This document shows, piece by piece, positions 21,932-32,100 of a stretch of 64,000 bases of DNA. The DNA lies in NCBI GenBank assembly GCA_039654915.1, contig CM077594.1, positions 71,108,393 through 71,172,392 on the forward strand, read 5' to 3'. Each line of letters begins with the position of its first letter. Position 1 is the stretch's first letter. The notes below the pieces were generated by a model, which saw nothing but the letters and a program-made list of their open reading frames with translations, had not been told where the DNA came from and ran no database searches. A program made the position numbers and the translations under genes. Origin of the DNA: Aquilaria yunnanensis. Taxonomy: Eukaryota; Streptophyta; Magnoliopsida; Malvales; Thymelaeaceae.

Positions 21932-23444
21932 GGTTATCTACAACAGTAAATATGCAGTGTAAGAGTCATGTATTTTAATTCATTTAATAAGGACTTTTAT
22001 TAAACGATACTCCCACTATTTTCCTCAAAATAATAACCCTCGGTATTATTTCGGAACACCTCGGCGCTAAGGTATTCTAGCGGGCCAAGATCCATATTTG
22101 ACCACAACCTGAGTCAGCTTTGGCTTTTCTCTCAAGTTACAGCTATTTAGGTAGGCAACTCATTGCCAATTGCATCTTATGCAACTCTTGGATAGTTGGG
22201 TGAACAACACTTGTCCAAGCTCATCTCATGAACTTAAGCCCAACTCTATGCCTCTAAGTCCCTAATCCTATTAGGATGACTTAGTTAAGTCGAACCCAAA
22301 GTTAGCAGTTTGGATATCACTATTATCCCATCGCGCCTTACCAAGATGAACATAGGTGCTTTGCTTTGGCAAACCCACCTAATGTTGATCAAAGTCTTGA
22401 CGAGTGCCAACATTTGGAAGGCATCACATTTAATGACTTAATATTTGTTTGAGGGATTTTTCTTTTGATCTCACCAATTTGTTATCTCCGGTTGTTTTAT
22501 ACATGCATCACATACAAATATAAAACATGCATCTCATGCTTACAAGAAATAAACGTGACATGGTTATAGCCCAAACTATGCGATATTCTCAAGCCAATGA
22601 GAATATCATAAAAGCCTAAGAAAAGAAAAGAGTCTTCTCAAGCTCCTTCTCTTCCTTTCTTGGCTGCCTTTTTGTTGTCACCTCCTTGGACATACCACCT
22701 TGGACGATCCCATAATGCACCATTACATCAATAATAGAAACCTCGAGTTACATTCGAGGGGAGTAAGGTGAGAAGAGAATGTACAATGAGAGTGATAAGA
22801 AAAGGCACGACTCCCAGGCCGTATTTACAAGTACAACCAATCAAGGGCTATAACCATGCACCATGCTTCAAACACCAATCAGCATATCATGTCAAATCTC
22901 ATTCAACAAAGATGCATGCCAATTTTCGCGTGTTGATTAACCAGTTTTTATTTATGTGGCGCTTCGCATACGGCGGTCCTGCTGGCCGGTCAGCGGGCGG
23001 TGGTTCCGCTGACCGGTCAGCGGACGGGGTCAAGGGGAGCCGCCCTTGCGGGGGGGCGTGGGGGGCAGCGCCCCCCGGCGCAAAAAATTGTCTTACAATT
23101 GCTTAGCCCGAAATCTTCTATTTCGAGAAAGTAGGCACCCAAGACTCCTCCATTCGAGCCACCAAAAATACCTTACTTTCGGTGCCCGAACAGGCCGAAT
23201 CCGAACAAACCAAGGGTTTTTGCAACTATTGCAAGAATCCTAATCCATATAGGTATCTCATACCTATCAATTTCGGTTAATCTCATTAACCAATTTGTGT
23301 CGTTTCTTCATATATCTCATATGTTCATTATGAATTCCGGTTTCATGCATCATGAATCAATCTAATTAATCATGCCCGAAAACGAATCGAAGACATAGCA
23401 TCATGCGATTCAACACTCAATCCCGATTTAGGGTTTCACCAGTA
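21932..23444 (-). other. copia1 untranslated leader with GC-rich palindrome
   Basis: About 1.5 kb between PBS and gag, without a credible ORF. A very GC-rich block at 22975-23085 contains a perfect 18-bp palindrome CCGCTGACCGGTCAGCGG (23006-23023), a further GGCCGGTCAGCGG copy just upstream, and a strong hairpin GGGGGG-CAGCG-CCCCCC (23060-23076). A long leader is known for related barley BARE-type elements. The structured block could act in RNA dimerisation, packaging or translation control; that is inference. Confidence 0.7.
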
Positions 23445-23456
23445 GCTCTGATACCA
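23445..23456 (-). other. Primer-binding site of copia1
   Basis: On the - strand TGGTATCAGAGC, one base after the 5' LTR end, complementary to initiator Met-tRNA. Confidence 0.93.
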
Positions 23457-23457
23457 C

Positions 23458-24873
23458 TGTTGTGTTTCGGGAGCCAAATAGCGCAGCGGAATTTAACCGA
23501 AACCCTCCAGGATCCAAGTGAAACGGGGTAAACCGGGTGTTCGAAAATTTCATACCTAATTTTCGGTTGAGATCTCTCACTCAACTGTAGAGTCGAATCA
23601 CAAAACCTGAACAGTTGACGTGTTCAGGCTCTCTATGGTATCCACACGAGCCTCTCGGGATCACCACGCTTCCACCACGTCCCGGCAGATGCGTTTCTCT
23701 TGAGCTCGCAGTGCTAGCTTGCGTCCTCTAAGGAATTGCAAGAGAAGAGTGCGGCTGTCCTTTTGGGAGGCTAGGGCAAGGAGACCTGCGAATTTCTCAC
23801 TTAAAAGTTGCATTTATAGTGAGACTCAACTTCCAGGCCTAATGGGTTTCAAAGCCCTAATCCAATTAGGATTTAATTTCGGGCTTAATAATGGCTCAAC
23901 TCCTTGGGCCATTATTAATACGAAATTAAAGTGAAACCATAACCCAAATAATTAGCCCATGCACTCTAATGATCCAAATAGCTCTACGTGTGCGACCCAA
24001 TAGGCTCTTGCCATGTTGGCAATGATCATAAATCACATTTATGATCATAAGCAATGAGCGGTGTCTAGCAACACATCATTGCTACCCAAGTGACAAGATT
24101 GTCGGTGAATCGACTAAACCTTTATGATCATCACCGATATATGCCATTGTCCCTTTGTCCAAGATATCAAGACTAAGCACGAGACATGGAATGTGTCACT
24201 CTCGTATAGCCCAATCTTTGGTTTCTTGATTACCGAGTAGACTAACTTAAACTGATGACATTGATATCATATATCAACTCATCGGAGCATGGCCATGCAT
24301 TTTCTAAGTCTCACTCTATCAAGGGGCCCAAAGATATCACTCCCGTTACATAGGAGGGACAAATCCCATCTTGATCATACAAATCCCTCCGCATGATATG
24401 TGACATACCCAATGACCTCCTTCAAGTTCACTCAGTTACGAGCAACACAGGAAAGTATCAAAGTATGTGACTCACATGTAGGGAGCCTTGATGATCTTAG
24501 GTCGAAGGACTACATATACCATGATCACTATGAGAATCACTTATGACACTCATATAACGATCCATGAAGTGTTCTCATGGTGGGTCGGTCCAGTACACAA
24601 GTTCTCCAACTTGTACCCATATGTAGACTACATATCTCATATTAGTCTCCACATATGCTAGTCATTATGTATTATTGCAACCCGCTCCACAATAATACTA
24701 GACTAGGGACGTTTAAGAATATCATTATTCTAGGGTTACAATTATGTTTATTACGTTACGCAGAAACAAAACAACAAACAAAATTGCTGGATTAATGCCT
24801 CAATAAAATATCATGACTCAATGTGCAAAAATACAATCATCTCATGATTGGCTTTTTGGGCACAATACTAACA
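23458..24873 (-). repeat. 5' LTR of copia1
   Basis: 1416 bp, the same ends as the 3' LTR. Differs from it at about eight sites, for example accaaAtagc versus acagc near 23477, a C in the TATA region (TATAAATG on the - strand near 23811), and changes near 24110, 24425, 24484 and 24760. It would drive transcription of the element leftwards. Confidence 0.95.
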
Positions 24874-25780
24874 TTTCTGTGACGGCGAGGTATAATACGA
24901 GGGGCTCTCCCTCGTAAGGTTGTCGCAGAGTCGGCAGGCTGGCTAGGTAGATTTTGAGTTCTTCCCAGGCTTTTTGGCAGTGTTGATCCCAAGGATGATC
25001 ATCCCTTCCGAGGTTGCCTTCCTTTTTTGCTGCCTTAGTGAGGACTTTGAAGAAAGGCTGACACTTATCTCCGTACCTGGAAATGAACCTGCTAAGAAAG
25101 GTTATTCTTCCGGTGAGTCTCTGCACATCTTTTACTGTGGCAGGAGTTCGGAACTCGAGCAGAGCCTTAATTTTTTCAGGGTTAGCATCGATGCCTCTTT
25201 CGGATACCATGTACCCAAGGAACTTTCCCGAGGTCACCTCGAACATGCATTTTTCAGGATTGAGACGAATCCCAAAGGCTCTGAGCTTTTGGAAGGTTTC
25301 CTTTAGATCTGCAACATGGTTGCGAGGGAGCTTGCTTTTGACTATCATATCGTCAACATACACCTCCATGTTTCTCCCCATTTGGTCCTTAAAGACCTTG
25401 TTCATCAAACTTTGGTAAGTGGCTCCTGCATTTTTAAGCCCGAAGGGAATCCTGATGTAGTAGTATGTTCCTCCCTCGGTGATGAAGGCGGTTTTTTCTT
25501 CATCTTCGGGGTCCATCCTTATTTGATGGTAGCCGCTGAAGGCGTCTAGGAAACTTAGGAGCCCGTATTCAGCAGTTGAGTCTACCAGTTGGTCTATTGG
25601 CGGAAGAGGGTATGAGTCTTCCGGGCAAGCATCATTCAAGTTTCTGAAGTCGATGCACATCCAGAGTTTGCTGCTGCCTTCTTTTGTGGCAATGACCACG
25701 TTGCTTAACCATTCGGGGTATTTGACCTCCCTGATGACTTTAGCGTCTAACAGGCGCTGGACTTCGGTTTCACAAAGTTG
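24874..25780 (-). pseudogene. Tat1 reverse transcriptase
   Basis: Copies element RNA into DNA. Motifs in order from 25699 downwards: NVVIATKEGSSKLWMCIDFRNLNDACPEDSYPLPP-type entry region (kept here as CIDFRNLN), FLDAFSGYHQI, AFITEGGTYYY, FGLKNAGATYQ, catalytic YVDDMIVKSK (about 25345), FLGYMVSERGI and the connection RFISRYGDKCQPFF. The open frame runs from 25699 to the copia1 insertion at 24873; beyond that point the ORF reads into the copia LTR. Upstream coding (25700-25780, EQLCETEVQRLLDAKVIREVKYPEWLS) is in the same frame but starts after a stop near 25783. So a frameshift and stop separate it from gag-protease. Confidence 0.9.
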
Positions 25781-27485
25781 CTCTTATGGGCTGAGATACT
25801 TCGCTTCTTTTGCCGGACAGGCTTACTTTGAGGCTATGTTGTATTATGCCAGGGTGCACCCCTGACATGTCTTTCGGTGAGTAGGCAAAGAGATCTTTAT
25901 TTTCTAGTAGGAAAGGTACAAGGTTTTTCTTGTCACCTTTGGGCAAGCTCTTCCCTATTCGCGTAGATTGTCCTGGGACAAGTTCCACTGTTTCCATTTC
26001 CGCTCTTGTGGGATCTCCTTCTTTGCCCTTCTCTGGCGCCTTTGCCTTCGTTGTTTGTGTGAGGCTATTTGCCGGAGCTTTTCGCGCTTTTACAAACACC
26101 TTCCTTACCTCGGCTTGATCTATGAAGACCTTTGCATCCCCATCCTTGGTGGCGAATGTGACAGTCAAGTACTTCACGTCAGGGCGAATGTGCAGGTTTC
26201 CCTGTGTCTGCCTTCCAAGGATGGCGTTGTACGAAGAAGGAATGTCCATGACGATAAATCTCGCCATTGTGGAGGCGTACAACTCAGCTGTTCCGTTGAC
26301 CGAAGTTCCTTTCATCATCAGGAGGAGATCAATCCATCCGAGGACAGGTAGTTTGGACGGTCCAACCCCGAAGGTGGGCGAGGTGACAGGCTTGAGCTCG
26401 CTGCTGGAGATGTCCAAATTCGGCAGTAAATGCGAGAATAGGACGTCGGTATTTGATACATCATCAAGCAACACTCTTTTGACGTCCCAGTTCCCTATCC
26501 TTGCCATGATTAGCAGTGGATCGTCATGGGGGAAGATGACGGTGGATCCATCCTTGCGAGCCAGTTTCTTTGCCAGACTCTGATATTCCATGACCGCAAT
26601 CTCTCTGGCCTTCCGCTTTCTTTCCGAGGATGGGAGCCCCGTGGTGATGGTTTGTATCACCCCTGCAGGAGGAGGAGGGCGCATTTTCGGACTTCTGTTT
26701 CTCCGTCTGTCGGAGTTGTAATCCTCATCTTCGGCCCTTTCTTCCTCATCTTTTCTTCCTTTTGGGGAAGGCATCCGCAGATATTTCCGAAGTTGGCCAA
26801 GTTTTATCAGCGACTCAATGTACTTCTTCAGTTGGAAGCAGTCTTCGGTGTCGTGGCCGTGGTCGAGGTGAAACTGGCAGAACTTCTTGATGTTTTTCAT
26901 GTTATCAGCGGTCATGGCCCTTGGCCGCCGAATCTGTGTCCCCTGCCTTTCCAGCGCCATGAGGATGTTTGTCCGTGTAGTGCTCAGGGGTGTGAAGCTT
27001 TGCAGTTTGCTTCCCCGCATTCTCCGAGGTCGGCCTGCCTGTTCAGTTGGATGCCGGGCTTGCTGATTGGACCCTTCGGCGTGGTTGTGATCGGACTTCG
27101 GCCCAGCCATTCTCAGCTCCTCGGCGGTCATGTGCTGTTCGGCCCTTCGGTAAAATTCTCCGAGGGTGTCCGGGGGGTCCTTTGAGAACTCATAAAACAG
27201 CTGTGAGTCTCGCCGAAGGCCCCGTGTCATGGCGAGGATGCGTATTTCGGGCCGGAAGTCCGGGACGCTTAGAGCTTCCCTGTTGAATCTTACGACATAG
27301 TCTCGGATGGTTTCTCCGTTTCTCTGCTCTATGTCGAACATCTGAACAGGCATCTTCGCCGTTGGCCGGCTTCCAATAAATTGCTGCGCGAAGGCCGTAG
27401 ACAACTCATGGAACTCAGTGATGGTTCCTGGGGGAATGAGTTGTACCACGCAGTTGCTGGTCCCGTGAGGGTGACCTCGAAGCAT
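25770..27485 (-). pseudogene. Tat1 gag C-terminal part and protease
   Basis: 571-codon frame. Contains the gag segment TITEFHELSTAFAQQFIGS and IRDYVVRFNREAL (about residues 22-75), an Arg-rich linker, the knuckle-like CQFHLDHGHDTEDC (about 205-220), a basic stretch, then protease from about residue 300. The normal Tat active-site loop D-x-G-S-S reads DDVSN at about residues 343-347, so the Gly is lost and the protease is likely dead. The C-terminal linker LLENKDLFAYSPKDMSGVHPGI matches Tat3 at 60-120. Frame is lost at both ends: 1-base deletion near 27440 upstream, frameshift near 25790 downstream. Confidence 0.85.
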
Positions 27486-28359
27486 TTACACATGGTAGCG
27501 TTGTCAGCACCATGCATTATCATGCTGCGTCTGTACTTGGTCAGATGGGCCTGCGGATCAGTGTGGCCATCATAAATCTCCAGCCGAGGTACCCTGAAGT
27601 CGCCTGGCATGGCTGCCTCGGCCACGGCCCGGGTGAATGGGGACGCATCTTCTCAGAAGGCTCCCGTCAGCCTGTCCTAGACGGGTTTGCGAGCTACCTG
27701 CTTTTCCACCCTGTCTAGCCATGCTAGTATTCTTTCCATGAGGACTGTGGCATTAGGCTCTTCCTCTGGGAAGGGAGATCGTCGACGCCTCTTCGGGGAG
27801 CGAGTTTGGCTCTTAGGGGCAGGCACCTCGCCTCAGGCGACGAACTCCTTCACTGTGAGACTTTCGGTCGCTTGGACCCAGTTTGTCCCACAGGCCGTTT
27901 CCCCAGGGGTATATTCTCCGTAGATGACTCTTCGCGCGAGTCTCCGCTTTCCGAACTGCGATGAGTCGACCTCGCGCTTTTATCCCGAGGGCGTGCAGGT
28001 GAGGGAGGTTTTTGGGCCTGTGTCTGCTGTGACCACCTTCGGTCGATCTGCTGTGTCATTTTGGCCACGACCAAACGCTGAAACTCCCTCATAAAGCTCA
28101 TGGTGATTACTAGAGGGCGGTCTTCCTCAAGCGCAGAAGTCCCTGGGAGTGTTTGCTCAGCAGCCGGTTGTGTCTCAAGCGCGGACGGAGACCTCGGGAG
28201 TCCCCTGTCCTTAGAACGCCGAGTTTTAACGACGGCGATCTCAGAGCAGTTTCCCACAGACGGCGCCAAATGGTGCCCAGGGGCTTCATCGTTGGTAGTC
28301 ATGGTGACTGATGGAGGGACTCCCGGAGAGGAAGAACGCCTGGTGGCCGGTTTACCCAA
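27329..28359 (-). pseudogene. Tat1 gag N-terminal part
   Basis: Starts at ATG 28359 (or the conserved inner ATG at 28302, MTTNDEAPGHH), inside the LTR U5, and reads in frame through the primer-binding site into a Pro/Arg-rich region (27850-28270). A 1-base deletion near 27805 relative to Tat2 shifts the frame after a TGA near 27850. The core (RLEIYDGHTDPQAHLTKYRR, HGADNATMCKCFEVTLTGPATAWYN, 27435-27600) is preceded by a TAG near 27680 and a TGA near 27655, where Tat2 has W and C-type codons. Gag forms the virus-like particle. Alignment with Tat2 at 62968-64000 shows all the breaks. Confidence 0.82.
28251..28268 (-). other. Primer-binding site of Tat1
   Basis: On the - strand TGGCGCCGTCTGTGGGAA, two bases after the LTR end. 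The TGGCGCC start is typical of plant gypsy primer sites ending in a tRNA GGCGCCA 3' end; I cannot assign the tRNA with certainty. The gag frame runs through it. Confidence 0.8.
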
Positions 28360-29129
28360 GGGAGAGTGCCTGAGATGTTCAGAAAAAGTGGGTTAGGAGG
28401 TCCCCGGGCTGTTGTTCCGGGGAGGAGCCTCCGACGCCCAAGTTAGTGGTGCTGAGAGAAGGCGGAGGAAATAGCACTGAGGGGTTCAGTGAACTCGCCT
28501 GGTCATATATTCTCAGAGTGAGGAGTCAGGATATTTGCCAACCGTTTGCTAGGGTATACTCCCTGGTATTTATAAAGGTGTCCAACCCGTTCAGATCGTC
28601 ACACGTGTTCGGTCGGATGTTCTCTGAATGTCTGGGTGTAGAGGACAAGTAGCTGGTGGCAGGCTTCCTTGAGCCTTGAGCCGAGACGGGCCATGATGTG
28701 ACTTTGTTGGCGTCGGCATGTCAGAGCGCCGTTTGAGGCGGCTTGTGACGTCTGTGGGCGACATGTCAGAGGCTTCCTTACATGCTTCTGCCGTACTCCC
28801 GAGGTCCCTGGGTGAAGTCGTCCTCTAGTACGGACCGTGCCACTTCGGGAAACATGCCCCCAGTTCGGGGGTTCCCAGATTCAGGGAGCTTCGCCTTCGG
28901 GAAGATCATGTTCGGCCCGCACTAGCTGGTGAAACTCTTTCGAAGGCGGTCCGTTTACTACCTCGGGGGGCTAATAGTATCCTCAAGTTCCCTGGCATGC
29001 CGAGCTCGGGCTCTTTGGCTTGTCTCCGAGGTGTGTGATCCCACTTTTTTTCCGGATAGCGCCAGATCTCCTGGCCATTCTGGTGGCAGGGAGTTTGGCC
29101 AGGTGGAGGAGATAGTCCTTCGGCTATCA
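28271..29129 (-). repeat. 5' LTR of Tat1
   Basis: 859 bp, from TGATAGCCGAAGGACTATC at 29129 to GGGCACCA at 28271 on the - strand. Uninterrupted partner of 8650-10928 and the reference for the A3 empty site. Contains the TATA box at 28567-28574 and the gag start in U5. Confidence 0.93.
28567..28574 (-). promoter_or_regulatory. TATA box of the Tat1 5' LTR
   Basis: TATAAATA on the - strand in ccttTATAAATAccaggg. Tat2 has the same box at 62567-62574 and the 3' LTR copy lies near 10367-10376. It places transcription start near 28535, upstream of the gag ATG at 28359. Confidence 0.7.
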
Positions 29130-32100
29130 ATTGCGATGGTGAAAGTATGTTGGGTTTGCTTTCGGATGCTAAGATCCTTGAATGGATCCTAGTAGTCTGG
29201 TGTGGCAATGTTGCGGCAGTTGGTTTGGCCTGCTCTAAGGCAGGGAAACACCTTGGAGTAATTAGTTGCAATGTGACCACCATTGTACAAAGTTGTTTTG
29301 GACCTTAACTACGAGGTAGGTTACATACAAGGATACATAATCCTCTAAGGTGGGGAGTACCACCGGGCTACGTGGACTGCTCCAAAAGTTTTAGAAGTTG
29401 AACAGACGATTTTGAGTGGGTTAGGCAACATCGAAGAGACCTAGAGATGCACTGACCTATGTGATAAGCACTTGTTCATATAGGTTATAAAGCAACAAGA
29501 GTAGCATTCTCCTACTTTTCCATTAAGAATACGAGCTTTAGGCCAAGTTCCCCAAGGCCTTGACTTAGCATAGGAAGGTGATGGGTTTCGGGAGCCAAAC
29601 AGCGCAGCAAAATATAACCGAAACCCTCCAGGATCCAAGTGAAACGGGGTAAACCGGGTGTTCAAAAATTTTCATACCTACTTTTCGGTTGAGATCTCTC
29701 ACTCAACTGTAGACGAATCACAAAACCTGAACAGTTGATGTGTTCAGGCTCTCTATGGTATCCACACGAGCCTCTCGGGATCACCACGCTTCCACCACAT
29801 CCCGACAAATGCGTTTCTCTTGCGCTCGCAGTGCTAGTTTGCGTCCTCCAAGGAATTGCAAGAGAAGAGTGTGGTTGTCCTTTTTATGATGCTAGGGCAA
29901 GGAGACCTGCGAATTTCTCACTAGAAGTTGTATTTATAGTGAGACTCAACTTCCAGGCTTAATAGGTTTCAAAGCCCTAATCTAATTAGGCTCTAATTTC
30001 GGGCTTAATAATGGCTCAACTATTGGGCCCATTATTAATATGAAATTATTATGAAACCAAAACCCAAATTATTAGCCCATGCACTCTAATGATCCAAATA
30101 GCTCTATGTGTGTGACCCAATAGGCTCTTACCACATTGGCAATGATCATAAACAATGAACGGTGTCTAGCAACACATCATTGCTACCCAAGTGACAAGAT
30201 TGTCAATGATTCGACTAAACCTTTATGATCATCACCGATATATGCCATTGTCCCTTTGTCCAATATATCAAGACTAAGCACGAGACATGGACTGTGTCAC
30301 TCTCGTAAGCCCAATCTTTGGTTTCTTGATTACTGAGTAGACCAACTTAAACTGATGACATTGATATCATATATCAACTCATCTGAGCATGGCCATGCAT
30401 TTTTCTAAGTCTTACTCTATCAAGGGGCCCGAATATATCACTCTCATTACATATGAGGGACAAATCCCATCTTGATCATACAAATCCCTCCGCATGATAT
30501 GTGACATACCCAATGACCTCCTTCAAGTTCACTCAGTTACGAGCAACAAAGGAAAGTATCAAAGTATGTGACTCACATGTAGGGAACCTTGATGATCTTA
30601 TGTCGAAGGACTACATATACCATGATCACTATGAGAATCACTTATGACACTCATATAACGATCCATGTAGTGTTCTCATGGTGGGTCGGTGCAGTACACA
30701 AGTTCTACAACTTGTACCCATATGTAGACTACATATCTCATATTAGTCTCCACATATACTAGTCGTTATGTATTATTGCAACCCGCTCCACAATAATACT
30801 AGACCAGGGATGTTTAAGAATATCATTATTCTAGGGTTACAATTATGTTTGTTAAGTTACGCAGAAACAAAACAACAAACATAATTGCTGGATTAATGCC
30901 TTAATAAAATATCATGACTCAATGTGCAAAATACAATCATCTCATGATTGGCTTTTGGGCACAACACTAACAGAAGGTGCCTGGCAGTGGTCAAGGTGGG
31001 CACTATTAAATGGTGTAGGATGTAGCAACTCTCCAAAGAGATTTAGATGACCTTACGACATGAGATTGTGAGGTGGAGGTTAGCTCATCCAACCTATTAG
31101 GAGCATGGGTATGATGCCCATAGTGGAAAAGTCAACCTGAGACTGAAGAACATGAATATATCTTGAATAGCAGGCTATGGCCCAAGGGTGCAAAATGTGC
31201 AATGGTTCTTATGATGCATATAGGAAATGTTGCCATTGGTCCGAGTGGTGATCGGACTAGTTTCATCCTTGGGCTCAATTAAGTGAAGACCAGCCTAGGA
31301 AGTTTGTCCCAAATAGTTGTTGCCACAAGGAGTCAACCTAGTGCACCAGAGTAGTAGTTGGTAGTTTGCTTGGCCAGTTTAGTGGTCAAAGCAGACAGCC
31401 ACTAGCTAGATGTAACAGGTAGCCATAGTGAATTCGTGGGCAGTGTACAACTTGTGCGAGGTAAGTTCTAGCATCTTTTTACTGGCATATTTTTGTTTTG
31501 CATGTTAGTAGGAGTTTTGAGTAGGGTTAATGGTTAACGCAAGTGTATTAGGAACCTAATGATGCACCAAGTATTGGGTTAACACCAGGGAACCTAGGAC
31601 CCATTTGGTAGTGCATGAAACCACAGAAATGGAGGCTTTAATGCCTTAGATTAGAAATGTTCCAAAGTTGCATAGGTTTTCTTCTTGCATGAGTTTGTTT
31701 AGTGGCCTTGTTAATAACGAATGACTGGCTAGTTGAACGAATGATTGCTTAGAGTCATCAAGCAAAGAAACAGTTTAGTCAGATGCCGTAAAGGTAAGTT
31801 GGTAAGTTTTATTTTTTTTTAACCATTAAATGTAGGATGTAACCATGCATGGAAAGAAGAAGTAAAGAACTTGTCTAGGGGAAAATGGATGGATAGGCTT
31901 ATTCATTCGTTAGCCGTATACCCAACGGTGAGCCAGTAGAAGTGGAGTCATTGCTAGGGTTTGGCTTGATTGCCAAAAGCCAATAAAAGGACTCGAGCAA
32001 TAGGAAAGACTACCATGGACCAAGGGATAGTGGATGACTTGAACTCATCATCCCAAGGTTCAGTGGAGTTGAGGGCCACTAAGCTAATTTGTGGAAAAAA

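Larger units (their letters stand above)
16549..24873 (-). mobile_element. copia1: nearly intact Ty1/copia retrotransposon
   Basis: 8325 bp on the - strand, with two 1416-bp LTRs, PBS, a leader of about 1.5 kb, gag-pol and PPT. Perfect target duplication tttct (16544-16548 and 24874-24878) inside Tat1 pol. I count about eight differences between the two LTRs (roughly 0.6 percent), so it is young. The only coding lesion I see is one extra base in a homopolymer at 19345-19349. Long LTRs and leader with a gag starting MAQNTSTLS suggest the Tork/Angela/Ikeros part of Ty1/copia, but the lineage is a guess. This family also made the solo LTRs A1-A4 and copia2. Confidence 0.95.
8650..29129 (-). mobile_element. 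Tat1: Tat-lineage Ty3/gypsy retrotransposon with antisense gene, two nested insertions
   Basis: Full-length element on the - strand: 5' LTR 28271-29129, PBS, gag, protease, RT, RNase H, second RNase H, integrase, an antisense spliced gene, PPT and 3' LTR 8650-10928. Flanked by gttgc (8645-8649) and attgc (29130-29134). The empty target site is present in the second C copy near 36565. It is about 10.7 kb without copia1 (16549-24873) and solo LTR A3 (8813-10228). All its coding frames are broken. In the first roughly 230 bp of LTR compared by eye there are about nine differences, so it is older than copia1. Domain order and the antisense gene fit the Tat lineage (Ogre/Retand/Grande relatives). 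Confidence 0.9.

Noticed and set aside
22960..23106. GC island as the promoter or first exon of a host gene
   Set aside because: It lies between PBS and gag of copia1 and is present at the same place in copia2, so it belongs to the element.
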